Positions 1-8,188 of a stretch of DNA of 64,000 bases are shown in pieces. The stretch is from NCBI GenBank assembly GCA_012960475.1, contig DUBE01000059.1, positions 1-64,000 on the forward strand, read 5' to 3'. The notes beneath the pieces were generated by a model. The model saw nothing but the letters and a program-made list of their open reading frames with translations, had not been told where the DNA came from and searched no databases. Within the stretch, counting starts at the first letter, position 1. Each line of letters starts with the position of its first letter. This DNA comes from Planctomycetota bacterium (GTDB lineage Bacteria > Planctomycetota > UBA1135 > GCA-002686595). Position numbers and translations under genes: made by a program.

Positions 1-1663
1 CCATGGGTGACGCATCGGGCCAAAGAGCGTCCAAGGTGAGCAAGGCAGCGGGATGACTCTTGAGCAGTCCAAGCTGCAGGGGAACACCCTTCTCCAGATC
101 AAACCACTCGTCAAAGGCCTGGTTCCCAAGGCAACCAATCAAGCGATGGCGGCCGAGGGTCTTGCACATGAAAGCGTATCCAGTAGGGCTCGATGACCCC
201 TGAACGGTGTCTGCCATCTGCACCTTGCCCTCGTGCAAGAGAACCATGAAACCCAATCTTCGCTGGGATCCCTGGGGCTCACCGGGGAGTTTGAACCCAA
301 CAGATCCGACATAGGGGTTTCTCCGGCTCTCGTGCCCATGAAACGTGATCGTCTCGTCGGTCGGCAACTCTACGCGGAGGGTCTCCGATTGAATCGACGC
401 ATCAGGCATTCGTCCGCCAACCTTGCTTGCGATCAAGGCGAAAGACCACAGACCTCCTATCGAAGTCCACAAGCTGAATGGGCGTCCCATTGGACAGTCG
501 ACCTTGTAAGACCCATAGTATTCGCGGGGCCGATCCTGCATGTGGGTAACGGGGGAGCCTATCATGCGGACGGTCCGAGCGCCGACCCCCTGCTCTTCGT
601 ATTGCATACGAAGGCGGCTCGGGGAGGAGCGGGGTTTTAGGGTCGCGAGGGATCCAGATTCGCCAGCGATGACCTGCCCCAGGTCCTCTAGCAGCACCAG
701 GTCTGAACCTGACTTGTTCCAGCCAGCCGCCGTAAATAAGTAGTTCCCCGGCTTGAGGCGGGTCATTTCGGCTACCCCCAATTGATCGGTGACAGTCTTA
801 GCCACTGCGGTAGCTCCTCTTGGCCCGCGCAAGAATGCGGTAATGACAGCTCCGGGAACTGGGCGGTCCAAATGGTCCACCACAGTCAGGCTCATGGCTC
901 CACGCAACTCTAGAACCGCAACCCATTCACGATCCTCTCCGGGATTGAGTCCTTCAAGAGTTTGCTCCACACGGCTGAAACCGTCAGCTGTAGCGACGAT
1001 TTCGATTGGAATGCCAGGGGGCAGCGCGTTGAAGGTGAGAATTCCTGTGACCTCAGCGCGGGTCGCCAACTCTAACTGAGCCGAAGAAACCACACTGTCA
1101 CCCTGCTCCAACCCAAATCCTGAATTCACGCGCAGCGCCCCCTCTGCGTTCGGCAGGGGGCCCCCATCCGGTCCCACCAAGCGTACGGTCAAGCTCCCCA
1201 TTGCGGGTAAGGTGATCTGCTTCGTTGGCCCATCGGCGGGCTCGAGGGAAAGGGCGCCACGCAAGTGTCCAGACGCCCAAACCGTGAGCCTCTGGGAAGT
1301 TAACCCGCGAATTCGGACTCGACCATGTGCATCTGTCCTTAGCTTCAATGACTCCCCCGCTCCGAGGGCAGTGATCTCGGTGGCTCTCACCTCCGCACCC
1401 TCAATGGGATAAACCCCCTTCCCTACTGATTCGCCCAACACTGTGAGTTCGATGTCTGTGCTGTGTCCACCGGACCGAGGCGCGGAGTCAACGGGCGCAT
1501 TCTCTTCAAGCTGAGCCGCAACACCCCTCGAGGCAGGAGCCAGACCCACACCAGAATCTCCACCGCCAAGCACGTCAGGGTCTAATGCTGCCTCCTGGTT
1601 GAACCAGTGCAAGCTCGCCCCCACGAGGCAGAGCGCGACAAGAACAAAAATGGACCGTTTCAT
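1..1663 (-). CDS. Exported protein with carboxypeptidase-regulatory-like repeats (partial, 3' end missing)
   Basis: The frame opens with ATG at 1663 (MKRSIFVLVALCLVGASLHW) and stays open to the left edge, about 554 codons, so the C-terminus lies outside the window. Residues 1-20 form a signal peptide or N-terminal anchor. After an acidic linker the body repeats units of the kind V-x-D-x-x-G-x-P-(V/L)-x-G-A-x-V, for example around 1300-1390, 1130-1200 and 800-900. These resemble carboxypeptidase-regulatory-like or CNA-B-like beta-sandwiches found in adhesins and surface proteins. No catalytic motif is visible. There is no clear ribosome-binding site upstream. It is transcribed away from the next gene in the same direction, with a 67-bp gap. 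The fold class is reasonably secure; the function is unknown. Confidence 0.8.
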   Translation of the reverse strand, partial: MKRSIFVLVALCLVGASLHWFNQEAALDPDVLGGGDSGVGLAPASRGVAAQLEENAPVDSAPRSGGHSTDIELTVLGESVGKGVYPIEGAEVRATEITALGAGESLKLRTDAHGRVRIRGLTSQRLTVWASGHLRGALSLEPADGPTKQITLPAMGSLTVRLVGPDGGPLPNAEGALRVNSGFGLEQGDSVVSSAQLELATRAEVTGILTFNALPPGIPIEIVATADGFSRVEQTLEGLNPGEDREWVAVLELRGAMSLTVVDHLDRPVPGAVITAFLRGPRGATAVAKTVTDQLGVAEMTRLKPGNYLFTAAGWNKSGSDLVLLEDLGQVIAGESGSLATLKPRSSPSRLRMQYEEQGVGARTVRMIGSPVTHMQDRPREYYGSYKVDCPMGRPFSLWTSIGGLWSFALIASKVGGRMPDASIQSETLRVELPTDETITFHGHESRRNPYVGSVGFKLPGEPQGSQRRLGFMVLLHEGKVQMADTVQGSSSPTGYAFMCKTLGRHRLIGCLGNQAFDEWFDLEKGVPLQLGLLKSHPAALLTLDALWPDASPM

Positions 1664-1730
1664 GGGGACTCTGGTGAAGAGGTAAGCACTGGAGTGATGC
1701 TGGAATTCAATCTGTAAACTAGGATGGAGA

Positions 1731-2705
1731 TCAATAGAAGGAACACTGAACGATCAGGCCCTCGGTGCATGAGCAAGTGCCCGCTGATTCAGTTCCATCG
1801 AGTACGGGCGTGCCTCCTCCCCCGCCAGGCCCAGGTCCAAATCGAGGCAGGCAAGATCCTCGCAGCTCCGCACCGGCGAAGGAGTCGTAGACAAAGCCCT
1901 CTAACTCGCTGTCATCCTGAAGGGGCCACTGCGTCCATCCGTCGGCGAGGAAGGAGATATTGGCATTCTGCGCCGTGTAAAGGTCGACCTCGGCCAGTTC
2001 CCGGGTTTCATGCTGAGGAATGCCCATGAATCCTGACTCCGATTGGGTGGAGCCAAGAGAAGGCACGAAGACCGGGAATCTCACCCCCCCATAGGAAACG
2101 CTTCCCTGTGCGCTACCTCCCGAGTCTGTTTGCTTGATCCGACCCTGGAGGTCAGATTGAATATCAAGCTGGGGAACTGTGAGGGTCACGTGAACGTCGA
2201 TGTCGACACTCTCTTCACTGAGGCTCGCATCATTGACAACCGCCGCCCTGATTCTGAACTTCGGCTTGAGGGTTCCCTTTATCTCGGAGCCACACGGATT
2301 GTTGTCCACCCGAAACAGATGCACATGCTGATCCCCCCAAAAAGTGTAAGCGCCATCACTAGAGAGCCCTGTCACATTGTCCTTGGCCTTGAATGCCGCG
2401 AAGACCTGGGCGAAGGCTGAGCCACCGGTGCCTGTCCAACCGGTCACATCTGTGCCGAAGTATCCGAAGATCGTGTCTTCTTGCATCCCCGGCCCGTATT
2501 TCTCGATCAGTGGGTCAGGCAGGGGATCCCAAGTCGCTTGCCACTCACACCCATCCCCATCAATCTGGGTCTCGGTCGGACTCCCAATGTCCGTCGAGTA
2601 GATATCCCCATCAAACCCCTCTGCGCTCTGGGCGATCGCTCGGCCAGCGGATTGGGAAATGAGCAGGAGGGTAAGCGGAAGCGTGAGGCGGTTGAGTTTC
2701 TTCAT
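1731..2705 (-). CDS. Exported protein of unknown function
   Basis: The open frame reaches back to 2777, but the start chosen is the ATG at 2705, which gives a classic signal peptide (MKKLNRLTLPLTLLLISQSA, cleavage near AIAQ). The mature part is about 300 residues, rich in Gly, Asp and Ser, and looks all-beta. The C-terminal 40 residues hold a short glycine run (GPGPGGGGG) and five or so cysteines, including a C-S-C and a Q-C pair, which could form disulfides outside the cytoplasm. I recognise no family. It follows a 414-bp intergenic region that contains an inverted repeat. No Shine-Dalgarno sequence precedes the start. Confidence 0.75.
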   Translation of the reverse strand: MKKLNRLTLPLTLLLISQSAGRAIAQSAEGFDGDIYSTDIGSPTETQIDGDGCEWQATWDPLPDPLIEKYGPGMQEDTIFGYFGTDVTGWTGTGGSAFAQVFAAFKAKDNVTGLSSDGAYTFWGDQHVHLFRVDNNPCGSEIKGTLKPKFRIRAAVVNDASLSEESVDIDVHVTLTVPQLDIQSDLQGRIKQTDSGGSAQGSVSYGGVRFPVFVPSLGSTQSESGFMGIPQHETRELAEVDLYTAQNANISFLADGWTQWPLQDDSELEGFVYDSFAGAELRGSCLPRFGPGPGGGGGTPVLDGTESAGTCSCTEGLIVQCSFY

Positions 2706-3119
2706 GGTGTGAGTGAGTGGAGGTTTCGTCTCCCTGCCCAAGTCGCGTGAGGGCCGAAGGGGCTGCTCACGGGGCACACACCTATTGGGCCAAGAATTCG
2801 GCTGGGGGGATTACACTCCTTGCCGGCAGGAGACCTTTCGAGCACGCCACGCGCAGCTAACTTGTTTGGCGGCACCAAGTTAGGACGTCATCGGAGAATT
2901 TTCTGCAGCCCCGGGGCGAACGACTCGGCCCCGTCAAATCGCAGTTTTGACTACCACTGAGGCGTATTTCCGAGCCTCCCGGGCAAGAGTTATCCACAAT
3001 CGAACGGGCTGGGAGAGTTCCCCCGGGCGGGTACCCTCAAACATCCTGGGTGTGCTCGCTCCAACTGGCAAGCGGGCAGGCGGGGGTCGGCGGTTTCCAG
3101 CAGTAGCCCCCGGGACAGC
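2706..3119. other. Intergenic region, 414 bp
   Basis: This lies between the stop of ychF and the start of the exported protein at 2705, both on the minus strand. It contains an 8-bp inverted repeat at 2857-2883 (listed separately) and one perfect TTATCCACA, the E. coli-type DnaA box, at 2990-2998. No second DnaA box is nearby, so this is not good evidence for an origin. I see no supported gene and no hairpin followed by a T-run. Confidence 0.6.
2857..2883. promoter_or_regulatory. Inverted repeat CTAACTTG-N11-CAAGTTAG
   Basis: Perfect 8-bp arms at 2857-2864 and 2876-2883 are separated by 11 bases. It sits about 150 bp upstream of the exported protein that starts at 2705. The spacing suits a dimeric repressor site about two helical turns long; as RNA it would be a weak hairpin with no T-run. 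The role is inferred from position only. Confidence 0.35.
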
Positions 3120-4211
3120 TCAGGGCCCGATCAAGAAGTGGCACACATCGCCCTCCGCCAGGGCGTAGTCCCGGCCCTCGGTGCGCATGCGCCCCGCAGC
3201 CTTGATGGCCGCTTCGCTGCCGAACTCGTCCAGGTCATCCACCGAGTAGACCTCGGCCCGGATGAAGTTCTTCTCGAAGTCCGTATGAATCACGCCCGCC
3301 GCCTTGGGTCCCTTCCAGCCCGCGTGAATTGTCCAGGCCCGCAGTTCCTTGGGGCCCACGGTGTAGAAGGTCTGCAGACCGAGCAAGGAGTAGGCCGCGC
3401 GGATCAGGCGGGGCAGGCCCAACTCGGTCAAGCCCAAGTCTGCTTGAAAGCTGGCTTGATCCTCCGCATCCATGTTGCGCAATTCGCTCTCCAGATCGGT
3501 GCAAATCGCGATCCACTCGGCACCGGTTGCCTCGGCATGCTGCGCCACGACTTGAGCATGCTTGCCATCGGCGGTTAGATCATCATCCCCCACGTTTGCC
3601 ACATACAGCACGGGCTTGGCGCTCAGAAGGCAGAGGGGCTTGAGCGCGGCGCTTTCCGCTGCGCTCCAGTCGTTGGCGCGCAGAGACTCTCCCGCCTCCA
3701 GCATGGTCGCCACACGCTCAAAAAGTTCCTTCTGGACAATCGACTCCTTGTCCCCTGAGCGCGCCTTCTTTGACACACGGTCCAATGCCTTTTGCACCGT
3801 GTCCAAATCGGCCAGAGCCAGTTCCACATCGATGATTTCGATATCGCTCTTGGGATTGACCGGTTCTTCACGCACGACTTGCGAACCTTCGAAGCAACGC
3901 ACCACATGCAGAATCGCGTCGGTCTCACGGATGTTGGCCAGAAACTTGTTGCCCAGACCCTCGCCCTTTGAAGCTCCTGCGATCAGGCCGGCGATGTCCA
4001 CCACCTTGATCACCGCGGGGATCACTTTTTTTGTCTCCACGTGGGACAAGATGCGCCCCATGTTGTCGTCCGGAACCTCGGCGATCGCCAGGTTGGGATC
4101 GATTGTGCAGAAGGGAAAGTTGCCCATCTCAGCGCCAGCGGCGGTCAGCGCGTTGAAAAGGGTGCTCTTGCCCACATTGGGCAAACCGACGATTCCGCAG
4201 GAAAGGGACAT
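3120..4211 (-). CDS. ychF: Redox-regulated ATPase YchF
   Basis: YchF is a cytosolic Obg-related P-loop protein that binds ribosomes and usually hydrolyses ATP rather than GTP. The 363-residue length is standard. Residues 7-16 carry the G1 loop GLPNVGKST, followed by the YchF-typical NALT and the NFPFCTIDPN segment. The G3 motif is DIAGL near residue 73. The base-specificity loop reads NVGD near 205 instead of NKxD, as expected for the ATP-preferring members. The last 85 residues match the C-terminal TGS domain (KELRAWTIHAGWKGPKAAGV, then the F-E-K-x-F-I-R-A-E-V block). ATG at 4211. It lies downstream of the GH99-like gene on the same strand with a 116-bp gap. Confidence 0.96.
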   Translation of the reverse strand: MSLSCGIVGLPNVGKSTLFNALTAAGAEMGNFPFCTIDPNLAIAEVPDDNMGRILSHVETKKVIPAVIKVVDIAGLIAGASKGEGLGNKFLANIRETDAILHVVRCFEGSQVVREEPVNPKSDIEIIDVELALADLDTVQKALDRVSKKARSGDKESIVQKELFERVATMLEAGESLRANDWSAAESAALKPLCLLSAKPVLYVANVGDDDLTADGKHAQVVAQHAEATGAEWIAICTDLESELRNMDAEDQASFQADLGLTELGLPRLIRAAYSLLGLQTFYTVGPKELRAWTIHAGWKGPKAAGVIHTDFEKNFIRAEVYSVDDLDEFGSEAAIKAAGRMRTEGRDYALAEGDVCHFLIGP

Positions 4212-4327
4212 ACTGTGACTGGTTCCAGGTGTGGAACTTTGAATCAGCTCCGGAGAAGCGAGGCAGTTTAGCGTGGAGCAACGGCGCGAACAGCCCCCTT
4301 TTGGAGGAAGCGAGTCGTTTGAATCGG

Positions 4328-6781
4328 TCAGTCGTAGGCCAGGGCGGCGCCCGAGGCGACCCGCAGGGCATAGCGCCTGAGAATCCGGTCCAGCACCTCA
4401 GGAGAACCTCCCCGGGCGTTGCAAAGGCTGACCAGCCCCCCCAGGGAGGCCTCCCGGTCCGCCGGCTGCACGGGCAGTCCGCCCTGCAACTGAGACCAAT
4501 AGGCTTGATTCCAGGCGGGTTCCAGAGCTGTGCGCTCGTTCCAGTCATTCCAACTCACGAGCAGGGTGGGACCGTTCGCCTCGATGACACTGCTGGTGGC
4601 CTCCAAGAAACCCACTGAGGGCTGGGGCGAGACTCGCACGCAAAGGGACTGTCCATCGTTCCCCAGGCCATGGGTCGAGGACCAGCCCGCCACGCCGGAA
4701 TCATCAAAGCCCCACCAGAGCATGCCAAAGGCGCGGCGGCTCTGATCGTCCTGATTGCGCCAGAGCAAGGCTTCCTGATAGGTGTCCCGGGCAAAGTCTG
4801 TCACATTGCCAAGCGGCACCGTGCTTGCATTGCCGCTCTGAAAATCCTGAAAGGAACGATAACGCAGAAGGGGCTGGTCAATCAGATGCCAGCGGCCATA
4901 GCCACTGAAGGCCGTCGAGCCTGTGCCCGGGGGATGTGTAGCGATGAAGGTGATCTCCTCGCCCGTGCTGGTTTCAACTTGATCAGCGATCCACTGCCAA
5001 TCGCTCTCCACCAGACGCTGGCCATCCCAGCCAGGAATGTCGTGCCAGAAGACGAAGAAGACCAGTTCCCCATCCAGGCGCAGCATGCAACGGCGATTTC
5101 CCAGCTTGCTCACCAGGAAAATCACCTCGTCGGTCAGGGCCTGACGGCGCTGAAGCAAGCTTGCCTGGGGATCGAGCCAACCGGCCTGCTGCACCTTGGG
5201 CTCCAACATGGGAGCGATATCAAAGTCCACTCCGGGTCGATCCGCAGCCCTGACCAGTTCCAGAAATGACTGCCATTGGCGTGGCCCTTCCCCCTGGGGA
5301 GTTGCCAGGGTGTCAAGCTGCAACCCGTGCCAATCCACCACGAATCCTCCCAACCCAGCAGCCCGCGCCAGATCCACAGACAGGCGCGCCACATCCTGGT
5401 CCCGGGAGTCATAGAGACCCACCAGGGGAAGAGCATCGAGACCATCCACCGTGCTCGCGGCCCCGTCCCTGCGACCGTTGATGCGCACGAAGTCTGGATC
5501 GTGGGTCAAACTCAAAGATGCGGGATCACAGGGTGAAGGATCGCTCCAGGCCCAATTGCCCCAGCGCTGCTTGCTGCCGATGGCATTGCCCTGGGCCAGG
5601 GGATGGACGGGATTGCGGAACCAGGGGGCATAGGCAGCCAATTGCAGAGGTCCCGCGCTGCCGTCCAAGGCCTCGGGCGCCCCGACCTGAACCTCGTCAA
5701 TGAACAGGGGCACGGAGAGCGATGAGACCAGGCGCAGACGCAGATAGACCGCGTCACCGGGAACGGCAGCCCCGAGGGGAGTCTCGATCCAACGCCAGAC
5801 GCCCCCATCCTTCTTGACAGGACAGAAGAGTTCTTGAGAGAGCACCTGTTGACTTCCACCAGAACCATGAGCGATCAGCTCCAGGCGCACGCACTGATTC
5901 GTATTCGGGCTGAGGGGCAAATTGGGATCGAGGGGCACACGCAACCAGGAGCCGAGCACCGGTTGCTCGCCGATCCAGGGACTGCCAGGTGTGCTGCCCA
6001 ATCCGATGCGCGCGGAAACCTGTCCGCCGGGCAGCAACTCCACATGCCGGCGGCCGCGACGGGATGGACTCGAACGCCGAGTGGCTTCGACAGTCCCTCC
6101 TGCCAACACCCAACCTGCGCTGCCCTTCTCGAAGCTCCCATCAAGACCGGCATGCTGGCCAGGTGCGTGATCTCCCATGGCGAAGCGGTCCACATCAAAT
6201 GTGCCGGGGCCGGTTACGACCAAACGCAGGACCACCTCAGCGGTCTGGGGCCAGACGCGCCCCGCTGCCCCCGGCAGAGGCTCGGCCACCAGATCCTTCC
6301 ATGTCCAGGCAGGTGTGCTGCCATCCATACTTGGACTGAGGCTCAGGGGGGCATCGCCGGACGAACCTCGACGCAACAATTCAAGCTGCACGGAGCCAGA
6401 CACGGGCGCTCCACCCGGCGCACGCCGCACAACGGCTCGGGCAGCGCAACGCTGACCCAGCCAGGCATCCCCTGGGGCTGGCTGCAAGCCAGCGCTCCCC
6501 AGTGGAAGCGCCTGTTCGAGCGAAACCTGCTGCCCCGCAGCCACGGTCACGCGCAGGATGCTGCGCCCGGAAGGGGTCATCAGGCTGACGAAGTTCGCCT
6601 GGGGATCGCTGGATTGAACGCTCCAGCCAAATAGTCCCTGGTCAAGATCAGGATTGAGGAGGGTCACCTCTCCACCCGCGCGAATATCACCCAAGGCCAC
6701 GGGCGAAATCACCGCCAGTGCCAGCACCAGGGCCAGGACCAGGCCACTCCGTTGAAACAGATACATCATCACCTGTCTCAT
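4328..6781 (-). CDS. Exported GH99-like (GH71/GH99 clan) glycosidase with N-terminal beta domains
   Basis: The frame is open from 6988, but the start taken is the ATG at 6781 (MRQVMMYLFQRS), or ATG 6769, because it begins a signal peptide of about 30 residues. Residues 30-400 hold two beta-sandwich-like segments with the pattern LLNPDLDQGLFGW and DGSFEKGSAGWVLAGG, typical of carbohydrate-binding-like domains. From about residue 400 the protein matches the endo-alpha-mannanase-like family: YAPWF, then LVGLYDSRD, GLGGFVVDWHG, and near the end VSWNDWNERTALEP. It probably hydrolyses a polysaccharide outside the cytoplasm; the substrate cannot be read from sequence. Total about 817 residues. Confidence 0.8.
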   Translation of the reverse strand: MRQVMMYLFQRSGLVLALVLALAVISPVALGDIRAGGEVTLLNPDLDQGLFGWSVQSSDPQANFVSLMTPSGRSILRVTVAAGQQVSLEQALPLGSAGLQPAPGDAWLGQRCAARAVVRRAPGGAPVSGSVQLELLRRGSSGDAPLSLSPSMDGSTPAWTWKDLVAEPLPGAAGRVWPQTAEVVLRLVVTGPGTFDVDRFAMGDHAPGQHAGLDGSFEKGSAGWVLAGGTVEATRRSSPSRRGRRHVELLPGGQVSARIGLGSTPGSPWIGEQPVLGSWLRVPLDPNLPLSPNTNQCVRLELIAHGSGGSQQVLSQELFCPVKKDGGVWRWIETPLGAAVPGDAVYLRLRLVSSLSVPLFIDEVQVGAPEALDGSAGPLQLAAYAPWFRNPVHPLAQGNAIGSKQRWGNWAWSDPSPCDPASLSLTHDPDFVRINGRRDGAASTVDGLDALPLVGLYDSRDQDVARLSVDLARAAGLGGFVVDWHGLQLDTLATPQGEGPRQWQSFLELVRAADRPGVDFDIAPMLEPKVQQAGWLDPQASLLQRRQALTDEVIFLVSKLGNRRCMLRLDGELVFFVFWHDIPGWDGQRLVESDWQWIADQVETSTGEEITFIATHPPGTGSTAFSGYGRWHLIDQPLLRYRSFQDFQSGNASTVPLGNVTDFARDTYQEALLWRNQDDQSRRAFGMLWWGFDDSGVAGWSSTHGLGNDGQSLCVRVSPQPSVGFLEATSSVIEANGPTLLVSWNDWNERTALEPAWNQAYWSQLQGGLPVQPADREASLGGLVSLCNARGGSPEVLDRILRRYALRVASGAALAYD

Positions 6782-6987
6782 ATCGGGATTCGCAGGCGCT
6801 TTCCTTGGGGGGCAACACCCAAAAGGATGTTGGAATTGCTCTGGGGCCCGCATCTGGGAAGCGTAGGAAAGCGCACCCCCACAAGCCAGCCTCAAGCAAG
6901 AGGAGCCCGGAGAGCTCTTGGCGATGTCCTGTGGAGCAGTCACCTTGGTTCCACGGCCTGGACAAGCTCGCCCCTCGCCAACAGCCA

Positions 6988-7009
6988 TGCCCCACCCTCA
7001 CCTGGGGCA
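6988..7009. terminator. Candidate hairpin downstream of ridA
   Basis: TGCCCCA and TGGGGCA pair as a 7-bp stem around an 8-base loop, 53 bases past the ridA stop on the minus strand. There is no clean T-run, so this is only a candidate. The remainder of the 280-bp gap between ridA and the glycosidase start shows nothing else I can support. Confidence 0.3.
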
Positions 7010-7061
7010 ACAGGGGACTGCAGTTCCGGCAATCGCTACCAGGCAGCCCCGGGTAAGCGCT

Positions 7062-7451
7062 TCAAGCCAGCGAGGCCAGACAGTCGATCTCCACGAGCGC
7101 GCCCTTGGGCAATGCACTGACCTCAACACAGGCCCGCGAGGGAGGTGTCAGGCCTTCAAAGGCCCGCGCATAGACCTGATTGACCCTGGCGAAGTCACCC
7201 AGGTCCGTCAGATAGACCGTGCAACGCACTGCCTGGGCGAAACTCGAACCGGCGGCTTCCAGGACTGCTTGCAAGTTGCGCAAGCACTGTTCCGTCTGGG
7301 CCTCCACATCCTCCGAAACCAGCTCTCCTGTTGTGGGATCCATGCCCACCTGACCGGAGCAATGCACTGTGCCCCCTGCCACGATGGCCTGGCTGTAGGG
7401 TCCGATAGCCTTGGGTGCCTTGTCCGTATGAACTGCTTGAGGGGTGGTCAT
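7062..7451 (-). CDS. ridA: RidA family enamine/imine deaminase
   Basis: RidA hydrolyses reactive enamines and imines such as 2-aminoacrylate that are released by PLP enzymes. The 129-residue length is standard. The family blocks are present in order: AIGPYSQAI near residue 15, GQVGMDP, a long helix with QTEQCLRNLQAVLEAAG, VYLTDLGDFARVNQVYARAF, and the C-terminal PPSRACVEVSALPKGALVEID that contains the substrate-binding arginine. ATG at 7451. It lies 18 bp downstream of coaD and is probably co-transcribed with it. Confidence 0.94.
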   Translation of the reverse strand: MTTPQAVHTDKAPKAIGPYSQAIVAGGTVHCSGQVGMDPTTGELVSEDVEAQTEQCLRNLQAVLEAAGSSFAQAVRCTVYLTDLGDFARVNQVYARAFEGLTPPSRACVEVSALPKGALVEIDCLASLA

Positions 7452-7469
7452 GAGAATTCAATCCAGAGA

Positions 7470-7961
7470 CTAGCCCTCGCGCTCCACAGCACTGGCAATC
7501 AGAGGCAGAGCTGACTCGGCGACAAACGGTCGGATATCCGCGCCCATGCGCGCGATCTGGCGCACCAGGGTGCTGGAGATGTGAGCCACCAATGGAGAGG
7601 GCAAGAGAAACACTGTATCCACCTCGGACCACAGGGCTTGATTGGTCTGGGCCATCTGGCGCTCATACTCCAGATCCATGGCGGTGCGCACACCGCGCAC
7701 GATGCTGCAGGCCCCCATCTCCCTGGCGGCGTCCACCAGCAGGCCAGTGATCGGAGCCACCTGAACACTTGCGAGATCTTCCACACAAGCCTCGATCAGT
7801 GCCAGGCGCTCTTCGAGATTGAGCAGGTGCTGCTTGGCGTGATGCGCGGCCACGCCCACGGTGACCGAATCAAAAATGCGAACGGCACGCTTGAGCACAT
7901 CGAGGTGCCCCAGGGTGAAGGGGTCAAAGGTGCCTGGAAAGAGCGCATGGGAGGCGGTCAT
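7470..7961 (-). CDS. coaD: Pantetheine-phosphate adenylyltransferase
   Basis: This enzyme makes dephospho-CoA from 4'-phosphopantetheine and ATP, the penultimate step of CoA synthesis. The frame is open back to 8093, but ATG 7961 gives the usual start just before FPGTFDPFTLGHLDVLKRA, which contains the T-x-G-H nucleotidyltransferase motif. Further conserved parts are the substrate-binding block IVRGVRTAMDLEYERQMAQ and the C-terminal ISSTLVRQIARMGADI. The 163-residue length is typical. It is the promoter-proximal gene of the coaD-ridA pair and is divergent from comEC, with 227 bp between the two starts. Confidence 0.96.
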   Translation of the reverse strand: MTASHALFPGTFDPFTLGHLDVLKRAVRIFDSVTVGVAAHHAKQHLLNLEERLALIEACVEDLASVQVAPITGLLVDAAREMGACSIVRGVRTAMDLEYERQMAQTNQALWSEVDTVFLLPSPLVAHISSTLVRQIARMGADIRPFVAESALPLIASAVEREG

Positions 7962-8188
7962 GGGGACTGAGTGTAGCGAGTTCGGTGGCCGAGGGCTTTG
8001 CAGGGACTCCAAGCGGATCTTGAGGCCTCGGAAAGCCCGCCGCCCCTTGGAAGTCCTGCTCAACAAGGCCGCGCCCAAGCGACCTCGGGCCACGGACCAC
8101 TCGCTTCAGCCCGCGGGAATCAAAGCCTTCGACAGCCGAACTCCCCAACTGCCCTGACACCCCTGAGGCCACCGTTCGTTCTTGGTTC

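Noticed and set aside
2990..2998. Replication origin suggested by TTATCCACA
   Set aside because: Only one box is present, with no AT-rich unwinding stretch and no dnaA, dnaN or gidA nearby.
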